This document shows, in pieces, positions 11,808-20,836 of a stretch of DNA of 64,000 bases. The stretch is from Pseudolabrys taiwanensis (GTDB taxonomy: Bacteria > Pseudomonadota > Alphaproteobacteria > Rhizobiales > Xanthobacteraceae): assembly GCF_003367395.1 (NCBI RefSeq), contig NZ_CP031417.1:1488001-1552000 (forward strand). Direction: 5' to 3'. The notes under the pieces are model-generated. The model saw nothing but the letters and a program-made list of their open reading frames with translations, searched no databases and was not told the DNA's origin. Within the stretch, counting starts at the first letter, position 1. Each line of letters begins with the position of its first letter. Made by a program: the position numbers and the translations under genes.

Positions 11808-12863
11808 TCAGCGCGGCGGATAGATGTGCGAGCGGCCGTTGAAATCTTCGACCACGGCATCGCCTTCGCCGCTCGACGTCAGATAGACCGGCCCGACCGG
11901 CGACTTGCCGTGGCCGCCCGGAATATCGAGCACATAGGTCGGCTGGCAGAGCCCCGAGAAGCGGCCGTGCAGGTCGCGCATCAGCTGCTGCCCCGTTGCG
12001 ATATCCGTGCGCAGATGGCTGGTGCCGGGGGCGAGATCGCCGTGATGCAGGTAATAAGGCTTCACCCGGCATTCGACGAGCGCGCGCATGAGAGCGCCCA
12101 AAGTCTCCGGCGTGTCGTTGACGCCCTTCAGCAGCACCGTCTGCGACAACAGCGGCATGCCGGCATCGGCCATGCGGGCAAGCCCCTCGCGCACCGCGTC
12201 GCTCAGTTCGCGCGCATGATTGACGTGCACGGCAACGTAGGTCGCCTTGCCGCTCGCCTTCATCGCGCGCACCAGATCGGGCGTGATGCGTGCGGGATCG
12301 GCGACCGGCACGCGCGTGTGGATGCGCGCGACCTTCACATGATCGATGGCCGCCAACGCGGTCATCACCGCGCGCAAGCGCCGCGGCGACAGCACCAGCG
12401 GATCGCCGCCGGTGAGGATCACCTCCCAGATATTGGCATCGCTGCGGATGTAATCGAGCGCGCGCGCCAGCGCTTCCGGTGCCAAGGCGTTCGGCTTGTT
12501 CGGGCCGACCATCTCGCGGCGGAAGCAGAAGCGGCAATAGACCGCGCAGACATGGGTGAGCTTCAGCAGCACGCGATCGGGATAGCGATGCACGATGCCC
12601 TCGACCGGCGCATGCGCATCGTCGCCGATCGGATCGGCGAGTTCCTCCGGCCTGTGGTCGAGTTCGGCGGCGTCGGGCACGAACTGCCGCGCGATCGGAT
12701 CGTGCGGGTCGGCATGGTCGATCAGTGCTTCCAGCGCGGGCGTCACCGCAACGGCATAGCGCGCGGCGACCGCTTCGAGCGCCGGCAACTGCGCGGGCGA
12801 AGCCAGCCCATGCTCGCAGAGCTGCGTCGGATTGCGCAACGTCTGCACTTTTGCGTCCATCAT
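11808..12863 (-). CDS. epmB: EF-P (R)-beta-lysine 2,3-aminomutase, radical SAM
   Basis: This 351-residue KamA-family radical SAM enzyme has the cluster motif CAVYCRFC (C106, C110, C113), then GGDPL and the PLP region of lysine aminomutases. It is close in length to EpmB and shorter than catabolic KamA, lacking its tetramerisation tail. EpmB converts lysine to (R)-beta-lysine for attachment to elongation factor P. The start at ATG 12863 follows AAGGAGAG. It sits 18 bases downstream of epmA, with efp divergent next to it, which fixes the role well. Confidence 0.94.
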   Translation of the reverse strand: MMDAKVQTLRNPTQLCEHGLASPAQLPALEAVAARYAVAVTPALEALIDHADPHDPIARQFVPDAAELDHRPEELADPIGDDAHAPVEGIVHRYPDRVLLKLTHVCAVYCRFCFRREMVGPNKPNALAPEALARALDYIRSDANIWEVILTGGDPLVLSPRRLRAVMTALAAIDHVKVARIHTRVPVADPARITPDLVRAMKASGKATYVAVHVNHARELSDAVREGLARMADAGMPLLSQTVLLKGVNDTPETLGALMRALVECRVKPYYLHHGDLAPGTSHLRTDIATGQQLMRDLHGRFSGLCQPTYVLDIPGGHGKSPVGPVYLTSSGEGDAVVEDFNGRSHIYPPR

Positions 12864-12881
12864 CGTCTCTCCTTCCCGCCG

Positions 12882-13925
12882 TCACAGATCGACGACGGGC
12901 GTCCATATCACCTGATCGATGCGGCTCGCGCCCGTCGCCAGCATCACCAGCCGGTCAAAACCCAACGCGATTCCGGCGGCCTGCGGCATCTGCGCCAGGG
13001 CGGCCAGAAAGTCCTCGTCCACCGGATAGCGCTCGCCATAGAGGCGCTGCTTCTCGGCCATGGCCTCGGCAAAGCGCGTGCGCTGTTCGGCGACATCGGT
13101 CAGTTCGCCGAAGGCGTTGCCGAGTTCGACACCGCAGGCATAGATCTCGAAACGCTCGGCGACCTTGTCGCCGCCGGGCTTGGCGCGTGCCAGCGCCGCC
13201 TGCGGCAGCGGATATTCGTACAATATGGTGGCGCGACCCATGCCGAGATGCGGGTCGACCTTCTCGACAATGACGCGGCTGAAGATGTCGCCCCAGGTGT
13301 CGTCGTCGGCGATCTGAATGCCGGCGGCCACCGTCGCCGCCGCCAGCGCATCGCGGTCGCCCTGCGCGCCGGTAATGGTCGCGAGGAGATCGACACCGGC
13401 GTAGCGGTCGAAGGCTTCCGCCACGGTGATGCGTTCCGGCGCGGCGAAGGGATCGGCGGTCTTGCCGCGATAGGTGAGCTGCGTGGCGCCGGCCGCGCGC
13501 GCCGCCTCCGCCAGCAGCGCGGCGCAATCGTCCATCAGCGTCTCGTAGCTCTCGTTGGCGCGGTACCATTCGAGCATCGTGAATTCGGGATGATGCAGCG
13601 CCGTGCGCTCGCGGTTACGGAACACGCGGGCAAAATCGAAGATGCGGGTCTCGCCGGCGGCCAATAGCTTTTTGCAGGCGAACTCCGGCGAGGTACGCAA
13701 GTAGAGCGTCTCATGCTCCCCGCCCGGCCCGACCAGGTCCGTAGCGAAGGCATGCAGGTGCGTCTCGTTACCGGGCGAGACCTGCAGGGTCGCCGTTTCG
13801 ACCTCGATGAAGCCGGAACCGGCGAACCAGCCGCGCAGCGCGGCCGCGATCCGGCCACGGGCCGCGAGGTACGGTCTGCGGGCGGCATGCGGCCCGGGCA
13901 GCCAGAATGGGATGGATTCGCGCAA
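12882..13925 (-). CDS. epmA: EF-P beta-lysine ligase (truncated class II lysyl-tRNA synthetase homologue)
   Basis: This 347-residue stand-alone catalytic domain of class II LysRS lacks the N-terminal anticodon-binding domain. Motif 2 appears as [20 protein letters not shown] and motif 3 as [11 protein letters not shown] near the C-terminus. EpmA activates (R)-beta-lysine with ATP and places it on a lysine of EF-P. The start is taken as TTG 13925, preceded by GAGG five bases away; no in-frame ATG fits better. It is transcribed away from efp across a 117-base gap and together with epmB. Confidence 0.94.
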   Translation of the reverse strand: MRESIPFWLPGPHAARRPYLAARGRIAAALRGWFAGSGFIEVETATLQVSPGNETHLHAFATDLVGPGGEHETLYLRTSPEFACKKLLAAGETRIFDFARVFRNRERTALHHPEFTMLEWYRANESYETLMDDCAALLAEAARAAGATQLTYRGKTADPFAAPERITVAEAFDRYAGVDLLATITGAQGDRDALAAATVAAGIQIADDDTWGDIFSRVIVEKVDPHLGMGRATILYEYPLPQAALARAKPGGDKVAERFEIYACGVELGNAFGELTDVAEQRTRFAEAMAEKQRLYGERYPVDEDFLAALAQMPQAAGIALGFDRLVMLATGASRIDQVIWTPVVDL

Positions 13926-14042
13926 TTCGACCTCGGAAACGGCCTTTACCTCAACAAAATCAGCCCGGCGGAAAGGCTGGTAATGGGCGAGAAGATCGCT
14001 ATGGTGCGCCCCGAAAATCGTCCCAGATCAAGGATTCTCGTC

Positions 14043-14609
14043 GTGAAGGTTATCGCCAGCCAAATCCGCAAGGGCAACATCGTCGACCTCGACGGCAAGC
14101 TCTATGTGGTCCTCAATGCGGAAAGCTTCCACCCCGGCAAGGGCACGCCGACCACGCAGATCGATATGCGCCGCATTTCGGACGGCGTGAAGACCCAGCA
14201 GCGCTACAAGACGACCGACCAGGTCGAGCGCGCCCACGTGGAAGACCACGAGTTCTCCTATCTCTACCAGGACGGCGACGGCTTCCACTTCATGAACCAG
14301 GAGAACTATGAGCAACTCCAGGTTCCCGCCGACGTCGTCGGCGACTACGCGCCCTATCTTCAGGAAGGCATGATCGTCAGCCTCGCCATCCACGAAGGCA
14401 TCGCGGTGTCGATGGAGATCCCGCAGAAGGTGACCCTCGAAATCACCGACACCGAGCCGGTGGTGAAGGGCCAGACCGCGTCGGGCTCGTTCAAGCCGGC
14501 GATGCTGTCGAACGGCGTCCGCACCATGGTGCCGACGCACATCGTCACCGGCACCCGCGTCGTGGTGAACACGGCCGACGGCTCCTATGTCGAGCGCGCC
14601 AAGGACTGA
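14043..14609 (+). CDS. efp: Translation elongation factor P
   Basis: The 188-residue EF-P is exactly the usual length and relieves ribosome stalling at proline runs. K33, in HPGKGTP, is the site of beta-lysylation. The three beta-barrel domains are complete, ending SYVERAKD. The start is GTG 14043, supported by AAGGA eight bases upstream. An upstream open frame with ATG at 14001 is rejected because EF-P proteins of this group begin at VKVIAS. The modifying enzymes EpmA and EpmB are encoded next to it on the opposite strand. Confidence 0.96.
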   Translation: MKVIASQIRKGNIVDLDGKLYVVLNAESFHPGKGTPTTQIDMRRISDGVKTQQRYKTTDQVERAHVEDHEFSYLYQDGDGFHFMNQENYEQLQVPADVVGDYAPYLQEGMIVSLAIHEGIAVSMEIPQKVTLEITDTEPVVKGQTASGSFKPAMLSNGVRTMVPTHIVTGTRVVVNTADGSYVERAKD

Positions 14610-14639
14610 GCCCCGCTCCGTTCACCTAGATCGCGCGCG

Positions 14640-14670
14640 ATGGCCGGGCCCTGCCCGGCCATTTCATTTT
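14640..14670 (+). terminator. Intrinsic terminator after efp
   Basis: ATGGCCGGGC (14640-14649) and GCCCGGCCAT (14653-14662) form a perfect 10-bp stem with a 3-base loop, followed by TTCATTTT. It ends the efp transcript and overlaps the last codons of the convergent LysR gene. Confidence 0.85.
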
Positions 14671-15902
14671 GACGCGGCGGCTGCCCCGTGCACCTGCGAA
14701 ACATCGCGCAGACGATCGACGAACGCGGCATGCAGCGCGGTCGGCAGCCAGTCGCGCCGCGTTGTCAGCCCCACCATGCGGCGCACATGGGGCACCGGCA
14801 CATCCAAGATCTTGAGCTGCGTCGAACGATCCTCGCCGAAGACATAGCCGCGCGGCAGAAGGCTCAGCCGGTCGCTGACCGCCAGCATTGACGTCACCGC
14901 GCCCAGCGAATCGGTCTCGATCTGGACACGGCCCGAGAGCCGCCATTTATCGATGAGATCGTCGAGCACCGCGCGGCGCGGCAGCGACGCGGTCGGGAAT
15001 ATCCAGTCATAGGCGCGCAGATCGGCGCGTCGCGGCCGCTTCACGCGCGCGAGTGGATGATGACGGCGGCACACCACGCAATAAGGATCCTCGAACAGCG
15101 GCTCTTCCTGCAGGTCGCCGAACGGCGGCGGCGCACGCAGCGCACCGACGATCACGTCGATGCTGCCATTGCGCAGTTCATGGACGAGTTCCTGATAGCT
15201 CGCTTCGCGCAGCGTCAAACGCGCCTTCTGATGGCTCTCCAGAACCTTCTCCGTCGCTGACGACAACAGGCGTTTCGGCGCGAGAACCAGAATGCCGATG
15301 GTCATGGTCGTCGCGGCGGCACCGCGCTGCGACGCGAGTTCATCCAAGCCCGCTTTGATCTCGATACCGGCCACGGCGAAGCGGCGCGCCAGTTCCGCGC
15401 CGGCAGGCGATAGCCCAATGCCACCGGCCTGCATCCGGTAGAGCGAGACGCCGAGCAGCCGCTCGAGCGCACGCGCGGCGCGATGCAATGTCGGCTCGGC
15501 GATCCTCAGGGCCTGCGCGGCGCGGCGAAAATTGCCGGCCTTCGCGATGGCGAGCAGCGTATGGATGTGACCGTCGCTGACCTTGCGCGTCAGCCGCGCC
15601 ACGTCGTCACGATCGGCACCGGCGCCTAGCGCATGGGCCACGGCGGCATTCAGTTGTGCAAAGAAACGCCCGGCACGGCGCCCGAACAGCGCGCCCTCGG
15701 CGGTGAGAAAACTGCCGCCGGCGGCGCGCTTGAACAGCGTCACGCGCAGGTCGCGCTCCAACGCGCGGATCGCACGGGTGATTGCCGGCTGCGTGAGATG
15801 CAGGCGGTTCGCCGCGCCGCTCATGGCGCCGGCAACGCGCACGCCTTCGAACGCACGCAGGCGGCTGAGGCGCGGCAGGCGGTATTCGGACGGCTGTTTC
15901 AT
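14664..15902 (-). CDS. LysR-type regulator with two tandem helix-turn-helix domains
   Basis: At 412 residues this is about 110 longer than a normal LysR protein. The extra length is a second N-terminal winged helix. The first covers about residues 10-72 (NRLHLTQPAITRAIRALERDL), the second about residues 110-168 (ALRIAEPTLHRAARALERLL). One effector domain then starts near residue 195 (TMTIGILVLAPKRLL). It is divergent from the amidohydrolase/Pht5-like/TctC operon, so it probably controls uptake and degradation of an acid. Two DNA-binding units per chain would let one dimer contact four half-sites. Confidence 0.9.
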   Translation of the reverse strand: MKQPSEYRLPRLSRLRAFEGVRVAGAMSGAANRLHLTQPAITRAIRALERDLRVTLFKRAAGGSFLTAEGALFGRRAGRFFAQLNAAVAHALGAGADRDDVARLTRKVSDGHIHTLLAIAKAGNFRRAAQALRIAEPTLHRAARALERLLGVSLYRMQAGGIGLSPAGAELARRFAVAGIEIKAGLDELASQRGAAATTMTIGILVLAPKRLLSSATEKVLESHQKARLTLREASYQELVHELRNGSIDVIVGALRAPPPFGDLQEEPLFEDPYCVVCRRHHPLARVKRPRRADLRAYDWIFPTASLPRRAVLDDLIDKWRLSGRVQIETDSLGAVTSMLAVSDRLSLLPRGYVFGEDRSTQLKILDVPVPHVRRMVGLTTRRDWLPTALHAAFVDRLRDVSQVHGAAAASK

Positions 15903-15929
15903 CGCAGCGGCTTAGCAAAAAGTTATGAC

Positions 15930-15955
15930 CGCGGCCACGATTGGAATTGGCCGCG
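15930..15955. promoter_or_regulatory. Palindrome in divergent promoter of the tandem-HTH regulator
   Basis: CGCGGCCA (15930-15937) and TGGCCGCG (15948-15955) are perfect inverted arms around a 10-base AT-richer spacer, in the 106-base gap between two divergent genes. It is a candidate binding site; a hairpin is also possible. Confidence 0.45.
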
Positions 15956-16008
15956 CGTGGCGCGCAGGCGCTTAATGGCGGGCGACAAAAAGAAACCGGA
16001 GGTACGCC

Positions 16009-16881
16009 TTGGCCGTGGCCGACATCGTCGACATCCACACGCACGTCATCTCATCCGACACCGCGCGCTATCCATTGGCGCCGCTCGGCGGCAAGCAATC
16101 GGACTGGTCGCGCACGCGGCCGACCAGCGCCGAGGCGCTGATCGCGGCCATGGACGCCGCCGGCGTGGCGCAGTCGGCGGTCGTGCACGCCTCGACCGCT
16201 TATGGCTACGACAACTCATACCTCGCGGACTCCGTCGCCAAGTATCCGGACCGTTTCACCGGCGTGTTCTCGATCGACCTGTTCGCGCCCGATGCCGCCG
16301 CAAAGTTCGATCATTGGACGCAGGCCGGCCTGACCGGCATGCGCCTGTTCACCACCGGCAGCACGAGCCCCGGCCAGGCCGGCTGGCTCGCCGATCCCAA
16401 GACCTTCCCGATCTGGGAGCGCGCCGAAGCGATCAACCTGCCCGTCTGCATCCAGATGCGCCCCGAAGGCGCGGCGCAGCTGCAGCAGTTGCTGGAGCGC
16501 TTCCGCACGGTGCCGATCGTGCTCGACCATCTCGGCCGTGTGAACCTGTCGGACGGGGCGCCCTACGCCGGCGCGCAATGGCTGTTCGACCTCGCCCGCT
16601 ATCCCAACCTCTTCCTCAAGCTGACAACGAGGACGGTGGAGGAAGCGAGCGCCGGTGCTTCGACGCCCGAGGCTTTCTTCCCGAAGATCGTCGCGGCGTT
16701 CGGCGCCGACCGCATCGCTTACGGCTCGAACTTCCCGGCCCATGCCGGCACCATGTCGCATCTGCTCGATGAGACCAAACAGGCCCTCGCCTGCCTGACC
16801 GAAAGCGACCGCGCCGCCATCTTCGGCAAGACCGCGCGCCGTCTCTATCCGGCGCTGAACCGCGAGGGAGCCGCGGCATGA
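16009..16881 (+). CDS. Amidohydrolase-family 2 metal-dependent hydrolase (TIM barrel)
   Basis: The 290-residue amidohydrolase-2 protein has DIHTHV at the N-terminus (metal-binding HxH, residues 8-10), LDHLG for the strand-6 histidine and YGSNFP near the C-terminus. Relatives hydrolyse lactones such as 2-pyrone-4,6-dicarboxylate or decarboxylate aromatic acids. TTG 16009 is chosen because GGAGG lies seven bases upstream; GTG 16015 is an alternative. It opens an operon with a Pht5-like gene (ATGA overlap) and a TctC receptor. The reaction cannot be fixed from sequence. Confidence 0.86.
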   Translation: MAVADIVDIHTHVISSDTARYPLAPLGGKQSDWSRTRPTSAEALIAAMDAAGVAQSAVVHASTAYGYDNSYLADSVAKYPDRFTGVFSIDLFAPDAAAKFDHWTQAGLTGMRLFTTGSTSPGQAGWLADPKTFPIWERAEAINLPVCIQMRPEGAAQLQQLLERFRTVPIVLDHLGRVNLSDGAPYAGAQWLFDLARYPNLFLKLTTRTVEEASAGASTPEAFFPKIVAAFGADRIAYGSNFPAHAGTMSHLLDETKQALACLTESDRAAIFGKTARRLYPALNREGAAA

Positions 16882-17762
16882 CAGCCCTGACGACGGTGAT
16901 CGGCGCCAAGGCCTGGCGCGAGCGCCTGCCTGCGGCGGCCGCCGCCATTTCCGGCCTCGATCTCAATTTCGCTGAGGTCTCTCCGATCCACCGCGCCTTC
17001 GCGCCGATGGCGCGCGAGCAGAAGTTCGACGTCAGCGAGATGGCGATCGTCACGGCGTTGCAAGCGCTCGCCTATGACAAACCGCTGCTGTTGTTGCCCG
17101 TGACCGTCGCCGCGCGCTTCCAGCAGCGCTGTCTGATCGCGCGGCGGCAAAGCCCTGCCCTCGGCGTCGCCGATTTGCCGGGACGCCGGATCGGCGTTCG
17201 CGCCTATACGCAGACGACCGGCGTCTGGCTGCGCGGCATCCTGCAAAACGACTATGGCGTCGCGCCCGACGCGGTGCGCTGGGTGACGCAGGAGGGCGCG
17301 CATGTGGCCGAGTATCGCAACCCGGCCTGGGTCGAGCCCGCACCGGCCGGCAGCAAGCTCGTCGATCTCCTGCGCGCCGGCGATATCGATGCCGCCATCC
17401 TCGGCAACGATCTGCCGGACGATCCCGACCTCGTGCCGGTGATCCCCGATCCCGAGAACGCCGCCAAGGACTGGTACGCGAAACACAGCGTCATCCCGAT
17501 CAATCATATGATCGTGGTGCGCAAGGACGCCGCGCGCGCCAACCCGCAAGCGATCAAGGACCTGTGGCGCGCGATCGTGCAGGCGGAGCCACCGGCAAAA
17601 TCAACGCCGCGCATGACCGCCATCGGCATCGAAGCCAACCGCCGCGGTCTCGAGACGGTGCTGCATTATTGCGAACAACAGAAGCTGCTGCCGCGGCCGT
17701 TGACGGTCGATGAGATATTCGCCGAAACGGTCGCCCTGTTGGGCGATGCCATGCGCATCTGA
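16878..17762 (+). CDS. 4,5-dihydroxyphthalate decarboxylase-like protein (periplasmic-binding fold)
   Basis: The 294-residue protein has no signal peptide. It resembles the Pht5 family, cytoplasmic proteins with the fold of type 2 ABC receptors and named for 4,5-dihydroxyphthalate decarboxylase. Shared marks are DLPGRRIGVRAYTQTTGVWLRG (split here around the Tyr), the middle WVTQEG stretch and the late IGIEANRRGLETVL. It overlaps the amidohydrolase gene as ATGA, so the pair is coupled. An unorthodox receptor role is possible, but the missing export signal argues for an enzyme. A better-matching relative is encoded at 29291-30277. Confidence 0.72.
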   Translation: MTALTTVIGAKAWRERLPAAAAAISGLDLNFAEVSPIHRAFAPMAREQKFDVSEMAIVTALQALAYDKPLLLLPVTVAARFQQRCLIARRQSPALGVADLPGRRIGVRAYTQTTGVWLRGILQNDYGVAPDAVRWVTQEGAHVAEYRNPAWVEPAPAGSKLVDLLRAGDIDAAILGNDLPDDPDLVPVIPDPENAAKDWYAKHSVIPINHMIVVRKDAARANPQAIKDLWRAIVQAEPPAKSTPRMTAIGIEANRRGLETVLHYCEQQKLLPRPLTVDEIFAETVALLGDAMRI

Positions 17763-17822
17763 CGACGTCCAAGAAGCCGACAAACGAAGCCGTCGCAATC
17801 GGCCATAGTGAATGGAGGAATC

Positions 17823-18851
17823 ATGCTGTCATTGCACACATCGACGCGTTCGCGATCGAAGTTCGCGCGACCGACGCTCGCGCGACTTGCGGGCGCCGCG
17901 CTCGTTCTGAGTCTGTCGCTCGGCGCATTTGCGTCGCGGCCCGTCGCGGCCGAGACCTATCCATCGAAGCCGGTCCGCATCATCGTTCCTTACGGCCCCG
18001 GCGGCATCGCCGACGTGACCATGCGCATGGTCGCGGACAATCTGAGCAAGAAGTTCGGCCAGCAGTTCTTCATCGAAAACCGTCCGGGGGCGGCTGGCGT
18101 GCTCGGCATGCAGGCGACCGAACAAGCGCCCGCCGACGGTTACACGATGACCATGATCGGCGGCGGCCTCACCATCGCCAAGGCGTTGTTCAAGAAGCTG
18201 CCCTATGACCTCGAGAACGACTTCACGCCGATCTCGACCACGGCCTCGTACGGCCTGGTGATCGTCACCAAGGCCGACTCGAAGTTCAAAACCATCCAGG
18301 ACCTGATCGCCGCCGCGAAGGCAAAGCCCGGCACCATCAACTTCGGCACCATCAACGCCGGCAGCGCGCAGAACCTATCGGCGGTCTTGTTCCAGCTTCT
18401 CGCCGGCATCGATGTCGCCGTGATCCCGTACAAGACGACGCCGGATCTCGCGAACGCGGTCCTCCGGGGCGATGTCGATGTCGCATTCGAATACTTCGTC
18501 GGCTTCCAATCGCCGATCCAGAACAATCAGGTCACGGTCCTCGCGACGACCGGCAAGGAGCGTGCGGCCAATCTGCCCAACATACCGACTGTCGCCGAGA
18601 GCGGTGTGCCCGATTACGAGGTGACCAGTTGGAACGGCCTTGCCGTGCGCAAAGGCACGCCGGACGAGATCGTGCGTACGCTCAATCGCGCGGTCGACGA
18701 GGCACTCAAGTCGCCCCAGGTGCAGAAGTTCTCCAGCGAGGCCGGCATGGACGCGCGCAGCATGTCGCCCGAGGCATTGCACGAACGCATCGTCAGCGAC
18801 GTCGCCAAGTGGGCGCGCGTGATCAAACAGGCCGGTATCGCCCAGCGCTAG
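17823..18851 (+). CDS. TctC-type (Bug family) tripartite tricarboxylate transporter receptor
   Basis: The 342-residue periplasmic receptor has a signal peptide ending VAAE (residues 1 to about 42), then YPSKPVRIIVPYGPGG, the hallmark of the Bug/TctC family, and ENRPGAAG. ATG 17823 follows GGAGGA. Such receptors deliver di- or tricarboxylates and aromatic acids to TctA/TctB membrane subunits, which are not encoded here; orphan Bug receptors are common in this group of bacteria. Its place after the amidohydrolase and Pht5-like genes suggests it captures their substrate. Confidence 0.92.
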   Translation: MLSLHTSTRSRSKFARPTLARLAGAALVLSLSLGAFASRPVAAETYPSKPVRIIVPYGPGGIADVTMRMVADNLSKKFGQQFFIENRPGAAGVLGMQATEQAPADGYTMTMIGGGLTIAKALFKKLPYDLENDFTPISTTASYGLVIVTKADSKFKTIQDLIAAAKAKPGTINFGTINAGSAQNLSAVLFQLLAGIDVAVIPYKTTPDLANAVLRGDVDVAFEYFVGFQSPIQNNQVTVLATTGKERAANLPNIPTVAESGVPDYEVTSWNGLAVRKGTPDEIVRTLNRAVDEALKSPQVQKFSSEAGMDARSMSPEALHERIVSDVAKWARVIKQAGIAQR

Positions 18852-18995
18852 CGGCCGGTCACGCGACGGCCGGCATTGCCCGTCCTTGCGCACAGCCTCG
18901 GGCCCCCTCCCTTGTATCCGAGGGGCCGAGCAATCTAAGTTCCGGGGCCAAGCACTTCACGGCCCCGGGGGAGCGGGCAAAACGAGGGACCCGCT

Positions 18996-20711
18996 TTGAC
19001 ACGCGCCATCGTCCTCATTCTGGCGCTGCTGACCGCTGCCGCCGCGGCGGCGGACGAGATGACGGTACCGCGCCTGGCGGTCGCCGAGCCCGATTGGCAG
19101 ATGGCCGCCGCCAATGCGCCTGACGGGCTGGACGCGCTCAATGCCGCGGCCGCGACACGCTTCACCGGCATCGACAAGAGCAGTGTCCCGGTCCTGCTGC
19201 CGTTCGACAAGGAAACCCTCGCCGGCTTTCGGCCGACCGGCTTCTTCCAATCCGGCCCCGCCGGGTACGACGCCGTCTTCTCGCTGCGCACCGCCGACAC
19301 CGCCGATCTTTCCGACATCCGCTATCGCGACCCCGTCTATGTGCTGATGTCGGGTCTGCGCTTCACCTACGATCTCGACGGCCCGGCGCTGCCCGAAGGC
19401 CAGCCGGTCAAGGAACTCGACGCGCTGTTCCCCGGCATCACGCGCACCCTTCACGAATTCTATGTGCGCTACAGCTTCTCACGCTTCGGCGTGACTTACG
19501 TCGCGGCGATCTACTGCCGCGACATCCGCCCGCGGCCGCGGATCCTCTCTTGTAAGCAGGCCGACCGCGTCGCCGAGCGCTTCCTGCGCGCGCTCAAGCT
19601 GGCCGGCGGCAATCCCGCGGCCGCCGGACCGGCCGTCGAGCCGCCACCGATCGTCAGGCCGGATCAAATATCATCCGACTTCACTTACTTCAGCCCCGGC
19701 TCGCTCATCCCGGGATCCGGCCGCCGCCCGGACGTACCGGGCCGCACCGACTACACGGTCTATGCGCGCCTGCGCTTTCCGATAAAGGAGCCGCCCGCCT
19801 TCGCGAACTCGCAGTCGTTCAACAACTGGGGCGATTGCGACTTCACCGGCCGCTCGCCGCGCCGGCTCGGCCGCAAGGGCATGAGCTATTCATGCAAGGT
19901 GAACGGCCTGCCTTTGGTGTTCGATGAATCGGCCGGCCGCAACTACTCCTATCCATGGCGCGACAATTTCTGCGAACACCGCAATTTCGACGTTGGTCAA
20001 TGCCCCGCGGGCCAGGGCCATCAGGGCCAGGACATTCGCCCGAGCAATTGCGCGCAGATCAACCAGGGCGCCGACCGCTGCGAGCCCTATCGGCACGACG
20101 TCGTGGCCGCGCATGACGGCATGCTGCTGCGCGCGCCCAAGCAGGAAGCGGTGTTCCTGTTCATCAACACGGCCGACACGCATATGCGCGTGCGCTACAT
20201 GCATATGAGCCCCAAACGCCTCGACGCCGACGGCGTGCTCAGCGGCCGCACGGTGAAGGCCGGCGAACGCATCGGCCTCGTCGCGAATTACAATGAGTAC
20301 GAACGCGGCACGACCAATCACCTGCATTTCGACATGCAAGTGCCGACCAGGATCGGCTGGGTCTTCGTCAATCCCTACATGACTTTGGTTGCCGCGTACG
20401 AGCGGCTCATCGGCGCACGCGGCACCGAGATCAAGACCGGCGATCCGGAGCCGCCCGTCGCCACGGTGGCGCCCGTGATCCTGCAGCCGGGCATCGTGCG
20501 CGTGCCGACCGCGGAACAGGGAAATGCGATGGCCGACGGCGCGAAGGATGCGCTCGTGCCTGCAAAATTGCCTGAGCCGAAGCCTGCACAGATCGGCGCC
20601 AAAGAGCGTGCGGAGTCGCAGCCGCATCGTGCGACCTCCAGCAAAGAGAAAAAACCGCGCAAGCGTCGCATTCGGCGCCGCCGCAAGCGCTCGCACACGG
20701 CGGACGAATAG
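18996..20711 (+). CDS. Exported M23 (LytM)-like peptidase with arginine-rich tail
   Basis: The 571-residue exported protein has a signal peptide (residues 1-18) and a long N-terminal region without a family I recognise. A C-terminal M23-like domain at about residues 340-475 shows GHQGQD (metal HxxxD) and NHLHFD (HxH), so zinc ligands seem complete and peptidoglycan cleavage is likely. The last about 40 residues are very basic (KKPRKRRIRRRRKR). The start is TTG 18996 with CGAGGGA upstream. It stands alone between gaps of 144 and 125 bases. Confidence 0.8.
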   Translation: MTRAIVLILALLTAAAAAADEMTVPRLAVAEPDWQMAAANAPDGLDALNAAAATRFTGIDKSSVPVLLPFDKETLAGFRPTGFFQSGPAGYDAVFSLRTADTADLSDIRYRDPVYVLMSGLRFTYDLDGPALPEGQPVKELDALFPGITRTLHEFYVRYSFSRFGVTYVAAIYCRDIRPRPRILSCKQADRVAERFLRALKLAGGNPAAAGPAVEPPPIVRPDQISSDFTYFSPGSLIPGSGRRPDVPGRTDYTVYARLRFPIKEPPAFANSQSFNNWGDCDFTGRSPRRLGRKGMSYSCKVNGLPLVFDESAGRNYSYPWRDNFCEHRNFDVGQCPAGQGHQGQDIRPSNCAQINQGADRCEPYRHDVVAAHDGMLLRAPKQEAVFLFINTADTHMRVRYMHMSPKRLDADGVLSGRTVKAGERIGLVANYNEYERGTTNHLHFDMQVPTRIGWVFVNPYMTLVAAYERLIGARGTEIKTGDPEPPVATVAPVILQPGIVRVPTAEQGNAMADGAKDALVPAKLPEPKPAQIGAKERAESQPHRATSSKEKKPRKRRIRRRRKRSHTADE

Positions 20712-20836
20712 TCCGATCACTGCTTTGTGCTGATGCGTGATCGATGGCGACCTAGCCGTTGTGCGCGCCCCTCTCCATGTCAAATCGCAACGAGCGGTGG
20801 TCCCACCGCCGTGTGGCCTTGTAGAGGATCATTGCC

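Noticed and set aside
13713..14042. N-terminal extension of EF-P
   Set aside because: It is antisense to epmA, and the GTG at 14043 has a good ribosome site and gives the normal EF-P length of 188 residues.
18852..18890. Possible terminator after the TctC receptor gene
   Set aside because: The GGCCGGTC / GACGGCCGG arms pair only with a bulge and no T-run follows, so I do not list it as a feature.
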